DNA of 64,000 nt from Clavelina lepadiformis (lineage: Eukaryota; Chordata; Ascidiacea; Aplousobranchia; Clavelinidae). Of this stretch, positions 59,401 through 64,000 are shown in pieces. A program made the translations under genes and the position numbers. Positions within the stretch are counted from its first letter, which is position 1; every line of letters begins with the position of its first letter. The notes under the pieces were generated by a model, which was not told the DNA's origin, did no database searches, and saw only the letters and a program-made list of their open reading frames with translations. The DNA lies in the NCBI RefSeq assembly GCF_947623445.1, contig NC_135248.1, positions 15,571,820 through 15,635,819 of the forward strand. The letters are read 5' to 3'.

Positions 59401-60605
59401 AAGTTCGTCTCGAAAATATTAAGCTAAAGAACCGATTAAAAAAACAAGAAATGCAGCTGAAGCAAAAGGTAAATTTGTCTCTTTATGACGATGACGTTGA
59501 CGCTGTGATGACGCTGTTTGCCCGTCATAGGAGGAACTTGCAGAAGGCCTTCACTTGATTGACTTCGAGCAACTGAAGATCGAAAACCAGACATACAACG
59601 AGAAGATTGAGGAAAGGAACGAGGTACTGGCTCAAGTTAAGATTTTAAGGCGGCCACTTTCATCATCTCTTGTCGATCGCAGTTCTGTCAACATAAGTTC
59701 GCTTTCGTACAAGCAATATCCATTAATGACCACACAATATTCTAAAGCAATCTATACATTGCTTATGATTATGACTGAGGGTATACGTATGCGGTCGAGA
59801 TTTTTTCATCGGGAAAGGTTTGCTTCGTGAAAGGGGCAGGACCCTGTGTGGTCCTAATCAGATGTCGCGAAATTCCATCTGATGTCCTTTCCGAGTAGTT
59901 GTGAGGCAGTCGTAAAAGTGTGCAGTTCATCTCTCGCCGTTTGCAGCGATCATCTGCGTACACTATGACCTAATAATTGAGTGTTTGCTTCGTAGGAACT
60001 GCTCAAGCTTAAGAAGAAAATCACGAGCACGGTCCAAGTCCTGACTCATTTAAAAGAAAAACTTCAGTTCGTTCAAGCCGAGAACCACGTGAAGAAGGAG
60101 CAACTGGCGGACGTTGAACTCGAAGTGGCGCAGGTCAGTAACCTTGGAGCTCGTTTTATTGAGTTCATTCAACTTCATGAGTTTTTTCAACTCTCAGAAG
60201 CGCGACGTTCTTTCACGGACAAAGCAATCACGTGATGCGTTACGCCATGAAAATAACAAATTACAGCAGAGGTCAGGGTTGTTGGGGAACGCGGATCTGC
60301 TGAGAGATTTCGAGGTTTGCTGGTTCAAAGTATATCTCCTAATATGGCACCTCCTAGGCAGCCATTCCTTTCAAGTTGAAATGATTGTTATAGCTTAGGT
60401 CATGTGATATGGTCTGTAGTTTATTTCAGTCCTAGCTCCTTGCTTAAACATGTGATGTCTGTGTCGCTCTACTTAGGCTGGAACAGACGAAGCTGACGAG
60501 CTCGAGCATCGTCTGGATCGACTCAAGCGCACTCACGCCGAACTCACCCTCAATATAAGCGGCTTAAAGAAGAAAATAGAACTGGCGAAGGAGAACCAGA
60601 GCTGA
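56445..60605 (+). CDS. CCDC96: CCDC96 (CFAP184) orthologue, ciliary coiled-coil protein
   Basis: CCDC96 pairs with CCDC113 in motile cilia, near the base of radial spoke 3 and the dynein regulatory complex. Twelve in-frame exons: 56445-56490, 56648-56819, 57211-57269, 57515-57697, 58241-58335, 58854-58990, 59054-59264, 59349-59468, 59531-59623, 59996-60133, 60198-60314 and 60477-60605 (stop TGA). They total 1500 nt, about 499 aa (human about 555). The initiating exon upstream is not identified. The N-terminal 200 residues are acidic (Glu/Pro/Gly-rich), as in the human protein. The C-terminal CCDC96/113 domain (DUF4201) is very conserved: EGLHLIDFEQLKIENQTYNE then KIEERNE is nearly identical to human, followed by STVQVLTHLKEKLQFVQAEN, KRDVLSRTKQSRDALRHENN and GLLGNADLLRDFE. 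A hAT element sits in the intron before 58854, and an AATAAA lies at 60652. Confidence 0.93.
57700..57900. repeat. 'Acttaagta' repeat fragment in CCDC96 intron
   Basis: Several 'cttaagtag' and 'taaaagtaacatactt' phrases, similar to the run at 43378-43490. The borders are not resolvable by eye. Confidence 0.4.
58359..58785. mobile_element. Non-autonomous hAT element in CCDC96 intron
   Basis: This 427-bp element has inverted ends CAGGGGTGGGCAAACT and AGTTTGCCCACCCCTG. A perfect 8-bp duplication ATGTAGCG lies at 58351-58358 and 58786-58793. The left end begins only 23 nt after the donor at 58336. There is no coding sequence, and the perfect ends indicate a recent insertion. Confidence 0.95.
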
Positions 60606-60651
60606 TTGCGCGTGTTACTTTTTGCGATTTTTTGTCTCTATATCATTGTTC

Positions 60652-60657
60652 AATAAA
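60652..60657 (+). promoter_or_regulatory. Polyadenylation signal of CCDC96
   Basis: AATAAA lies 47 nt after the CCDC96 stop codon, in T-rich sequence. Confidence 0.7.
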
Positions 60658-60978
60658 ATATGGTTGATATTTGAGTTCCGCGCTCCTCCTCGCTCCTGCG
60701 AGTCCTAACTTATGACGTAAGTTGAACGTTGAAAGGTTTCGAGGTGAAAGGCCGGAAAGCAGCTTTCACAGCTCGATCAGTGGAAAGCATTGAAACAAGC
60801 CATGGCGCGCATAAAGCGCTTCCTGCAACGTTAGTTGACCGCATTATGCGCTCACAAATCTGGTGAGAGGTTGCTTCTTACACCGGTTACCACAGACAAA
60901 TATTCCAAGGATTTTATAGAATTTTTATGACTCTGAGTTAACAAAATAGTTGGATAAGTTTCAATATTGAGAGAAAGT

Positions 60979-62693
60979 ATGCGTGTTGTTGTGACGTCAG
61001 TTTTAGTTCTGATGACGATTTTGGCGGTGGTGAATTCAACTGACGTAAGACAGACTATAAACGCTACTTCGAAGGAGACAATAAGGTAAATTCAACCAAT
61101 TACGCCGGCTACTACGTCATATTTTAAAATTTTTGTAGCAATAATGGACTCGCTTGAGTGGTGATGACACTTTTGTCGATAGTTTGATGGAAATTGCTTG
61201 GAAACGTATCAAAGCATTCCGAACAATGCTCTAGGAGGCTTCCAGCTCCAAGCAAAGTTCTCTTTGATGGGGTTGTAGCCAGTTTTAAAATTAAACTCTT
61301 CAACCTCAAATTACTTCGAAGTGTTTTATTTTTTGCTTCAATTTATTTGGTAAATCGGGCACGATCGTGTTCTTACTTTTTCACTTAAATCAAAACAATG
61401 AAATTTTAATCCCAGATAATTCGAAAAAACAACTTCTCCATGAAAGCTTCTACAACGAAGATTACGAAATCAATCACGTCATAACAAATGAAGATTTTTC
61501 TTTTCATACAGGGATTACGTCACTCGTCCATGGCCTGCTACTTACGACCCAGAATACGCAGTGGACGAGGAATTGCTTCGCTTCATCGATGACAACATCA
61601 TGTACTACGGCGACGAATTCTCGCAAAGTTGCCTCGACGAAGCAGGAGTGAAAGATCTCATGGACGGAGAAACAGAGGTAAATTTCCAAGCAGGGTCGGA
61701 AGCGTTTTCCATTTCTATGCGCGATTGACCTTTAACTTCGTCCGGGCCACAGGATCACCGGAGGGGCAACCAGGTTCAAGTGAGCGCTCTAGATCGGTTA
61801 AATGGCGAGTTCAATTGCGGACAAGCTGACCTAAACTATACGTCTTAACTTGGAATAACCGGGGTTTCAAAAGTTAACAGTAAAATACTTCAGACTTCGT
61901 TCACAGCGTACGGTAAGGTATGATAATACCTCTGATGCCTGATAATACTGATATGTGTTTATCCTCGGACTGGGAAATGCTCGACTTAAACCCGGCGATG
62001 AATTCCACATCACTCGAGCGCCGGTTACCGAGCTAGCCGTTGTGCAAGTTCCAATTATAAATTTAATGGTAGTTTATAAAATGATTCAGGAACGTAAATT
62101 CTCGTTTGCGTCAAACGGTGGTGGTGCTCTTGAGTCTTGAACGACGCTTTCTCTTGTTCAATAGACTTGATGGACAGCTTCAAGTTCCGGCATTAACTTA
62201 AGCTATAACAAAAAATAAAGCAAGCTAACTTAATAAAGTGCTTGCCGAATTGACACAAAGATAAGTGCCCGGGACCCGAGCGATGAGGTCTTTCTTCGAC
62301 CGGTTCTACTTTCCAATCTAAAATATCGTTTGCTGCCAAAAACACGTTTCTACGGTGATTACGTCGCAAGCTAATTGACATTTTTGACCAACATAAGGCT
62401 TGTTTCCACAGCGCCTCAAGCGACAGTTCAACCGTCTATTTGTGGTCACCGTGTCGCTGTTCTCCCTCAATTTCGTGATGTGCGTCATCGCTGTAACGTT
62501 GGCTTGTCGACGCAGGAGAGAGCGACGCCAGAAAAGAGACGTCATAAAATATAACAAACCTTTCATAGACGACTCCAGCGACAACACTGGGGTATTCCCC
62601 GAAGCCAGCAACGCGGCCTTTGACCAAGTCTCGGAGCAGTGTAGTCCTCAGTACGGAGGCAAGGCAACGCGTGTGTATTCTGTGGAAGTCTGA
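60979..62693 (+). CDS. Small type I membrane protein, unknown family
   Basis: Three in-frame exons: 60979-61085, 61512-61677 and 62412-62693 (stop TGA), 555 nt, 184 aa. A signal peptide is clear (MRVVVTSVLVLMTILAVVNS, cleavage likely after about residue 20). The outside part, about 75 aa, has one N-glycosylation motif (NATS), an acidic stretch (DPEYAVDEELLRFIDDNI), a YYGDEF phrase and a lone Cys. A transmembrane helix follows (LFVVTVSLFSLNFVMCVIAV then TLAC), then a strongly basic stop-transfer stretch (RRRRERRQKR) and an acidic/polar tail of about 50 aa with three or four tyrosines (KYNKPF, SPQYGG, RVYSVEV). The last four residues, SVEV, resemble a class of PDZ-binding ends. I recognise no family. 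More exons could hide in the two introns of 426 and 734 nt. AATAAA at 62885. Confidence 0.65.
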
Positions 62694-63077
62694 GCAGCTG
62701 ATGGCGCCCCGCAGAACAATTTAAAACACTTCGGTCATGGAAGGCTGGTTCAGGCTTTTAAAGGGAGAATTGCTCTACAATGTGTCCATCAGTCGTAATT
62801 AATTTTTCTAAAATCTTTCACAACTTCATGCAGAGTTCTTGAGCATTATCTTAATCGCTTGTCGTTTATATTTGTATCGATCGTAATAAACTGTCATGAA
62901 TCACAATTTTGTAATCATTTACGTAACAAAACGCTGTTGAACGCGTGTAGTTGCCCGATGAAATACGCTGCAAGAGCTATATGCGACTCGGCCACACAGA
63001 ATGGCGTATATAGGATCGGGTTCAGGAGGTGCCATAAGTTTTTCAAAACTGTTTTTTAAAATGGCCATAGCCCAGCG

Positions 63078-63096
63078 CCCCCCCCCCCCCCCCCCC
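63078..63096. repeat. Poly-C run, 19 bases
   Basis: An uninterrupted C homopolymer, rare in AT-rich DNA; its length may be unreliable because of sequencing error. Confidence 0.9.
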
Positions 63097-63555
63097 ATAG
63101 TAGTTTGGCAGCGCACCTGAAGTGAAGCATATCAGTCGGTTTCGATGAGCCTTGAAAGGGAATCTGCGGATTGCTAAACACCAATGGATGGTGTAGGGCA
63201 ATATTAACATTATCAACATTAACTTTGCTTTTTTGCCTCAATCATACAGGATTATAGGGGAAAGTGGGGCAGTATTTAATCAGTATTTATTTCATTATTT
63301 ATTATTTATTCATTACGGACATTATTGACGAGATTAAATATTGATTTAATAATACGTCGCTTATTTTTTGGTATTGACTGAGCATAAGGAGAATTGCAAT
63401 ACCAACTTTTACATAGCACAACAAAAACTAACGATATAAAAGACACATATATCATGGAAAGAAAAAAGAAAATGTTTTCAGAGGTTTTCGTTTTATTGCA
63501 AAACATGGGCAAAGCTTCACAAGTTATAAATATATGATGTCTATATAACCAAAAT

Positions 63556-63664
63556 TGGGTCTGGTATGCAAGTGCACAACCAGATGACGTCTCAATAGTC
63601 AATTCGAGTAGCTGGGGTCTGGTACACACGGGCATTATGTGGTTATGCACTGTATACTAGACCC
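63556..63664. repeat. Imperfect inverted repeat
   Basis: TGGGTCTGGTATGCAAGTGC at 63556 pairs imperfectly with 63638-63664 (ending TATACTAGACCCC), with a partial third copy of GGGGTCTGGTA at 63614. It could be the end of a degraded foldback element. Confidence 0.5.
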
Positions 63665-63777
63665 CGAAAATGAACCAATCAGAAATACAGCTCCAAAAAG
63701 TGTGAAATTCGTTGTTTTGCATTTTAACAGTGGTGCAAAAATTGTCAGTCAAACATTCGGTACCACCAAAAAAGCTA

Positions 63778-63903
63778 GACCTATTGTTTGAAATGTTAGA
63801 CCTATTGTTTGAAATGTTAGGCCTATTGTTTGAAATGTTAGGCCTATTGTTTGAAATGTTAGACCTATTGTTTGAAATGTTAGGCCTATTGTTTGAAATG
63901 TTA
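63778..63903. repeat. 21-bp tandem repeat, six copies
   Basis: Six head-to-tail units of GACCTATTGTTTGAAATGTT(A), with G/A variation at the second base, over 126 bp. Being a multiple of three, it reads through as a 7-residue repeat (LLFEML and one more), but no gene context supports translation. Confidence 0.95.
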
Positions 63904-64000
63904 GGCTACGGTATCCTTTTAAATTATGTTATAAGCTAGAGAATAAAATTACGCTTTTAGTCATGTAAAAATCTTTGTTGTTCGCCCAGTAAAACTTCGT

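Larger units (their letters stand above)
62694..64000. other. Intergenic with simple repeats
   Basis: No gene is supported. It contains a 19-base C run (63078-63096), an imperfect inverted repeat (63556-63583 with 63638-63664) and a 21-bp tandem array (63778-63903). Confidence 0.5.

Noticed and set aside
63306-63650. 114-codon minus-strand open frame with a hydrophobic stretch
   Set aside because: AT-rich sequence gives chance hydrophobic frames; it overlaps the inverted repeat and has no family match.
1-64000. CRISPR arrays, bacterial operons, rRNA or clear tRNA genes
   Set aside because: None seen; the tandem repeats have no spacers, and the gene structure is plainly eukaryotic.

Overview
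This window looks like nuclear DNA of an invertebrate chordate, most likely an ascidian tunicate. Genes are compact and split by many short GT-AG introns, base composition is AT-rich, DNA transposon debris is plentiful, and the coding regions have clear animal-wide orthologues. The tunicate assignment is an inference from gene density, intron size, the STAT5-like gene and the repeated TAGGCCTA motif. It is not proven here.

Layout, left to right. 1-569: end of a Tigger/pogo transposon, cut by the window edge. 777-4462 (+): last nine exons of a NUMA1 orthologue, including the LGN/Pins-binding motif. 4.8-8.4 kb: transposon cluster with a nested insertion, a 35-bp tandem repeat and a decayed hAT transposase. 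8.4-21.5 kb: gene-poor, with only a doubtful coding remnant near 12.3-13.1 kb. 21536-27079 (+): complete STAT gene (18 coding exons, about 805 aa) with a duplicated exon. 29545-30443 (+): small death-domain gene. 32.4-34.0 kb (-): broken copy of an unnamed multi-copy, transposon-like gene family. 34.6-35.6 kb: two non-autonomous elements, one an almost perfect palindrome. 36276-39700 (+): CCDC15 orthologue with a 200-N assembly gap. 40952-43191 (+): membrane-anchored YccV/HspQ-domain gene. 43.2-47.6 kb: gene-poor. 47652-50954 (+): CEP85/CEP85L orthologue. 52438-53691 (-): intronless, divergent Rab GDI. 56445-60605 (+): CCDC96 (CFAP184) orthologue with a hAT element in one intron. 60979-62693 (+): small type I membrane protein of unknown family. 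62.7-64 kb: simple repeats.

Four genes (NUMA1, CCDC15, CEP85, CCDC96) act at the spindle pole, centriole or cilium, which is a notable concentration for 60 kb. The others concern signalling (STAT, death domain), membrane traffic (GDI) and protein turnover or stress (YccV). All gene models were spliced by eye: exon phases were checked by arithmetic to stay in frame, and identities come from recalled family sequences, not from a search. The strongest new observation is the tandem-duplicated STAT exon (24181-24273 and 24317-24415), whose copies are split by a 43-nt intron and look built for mutually exclusive splicing.
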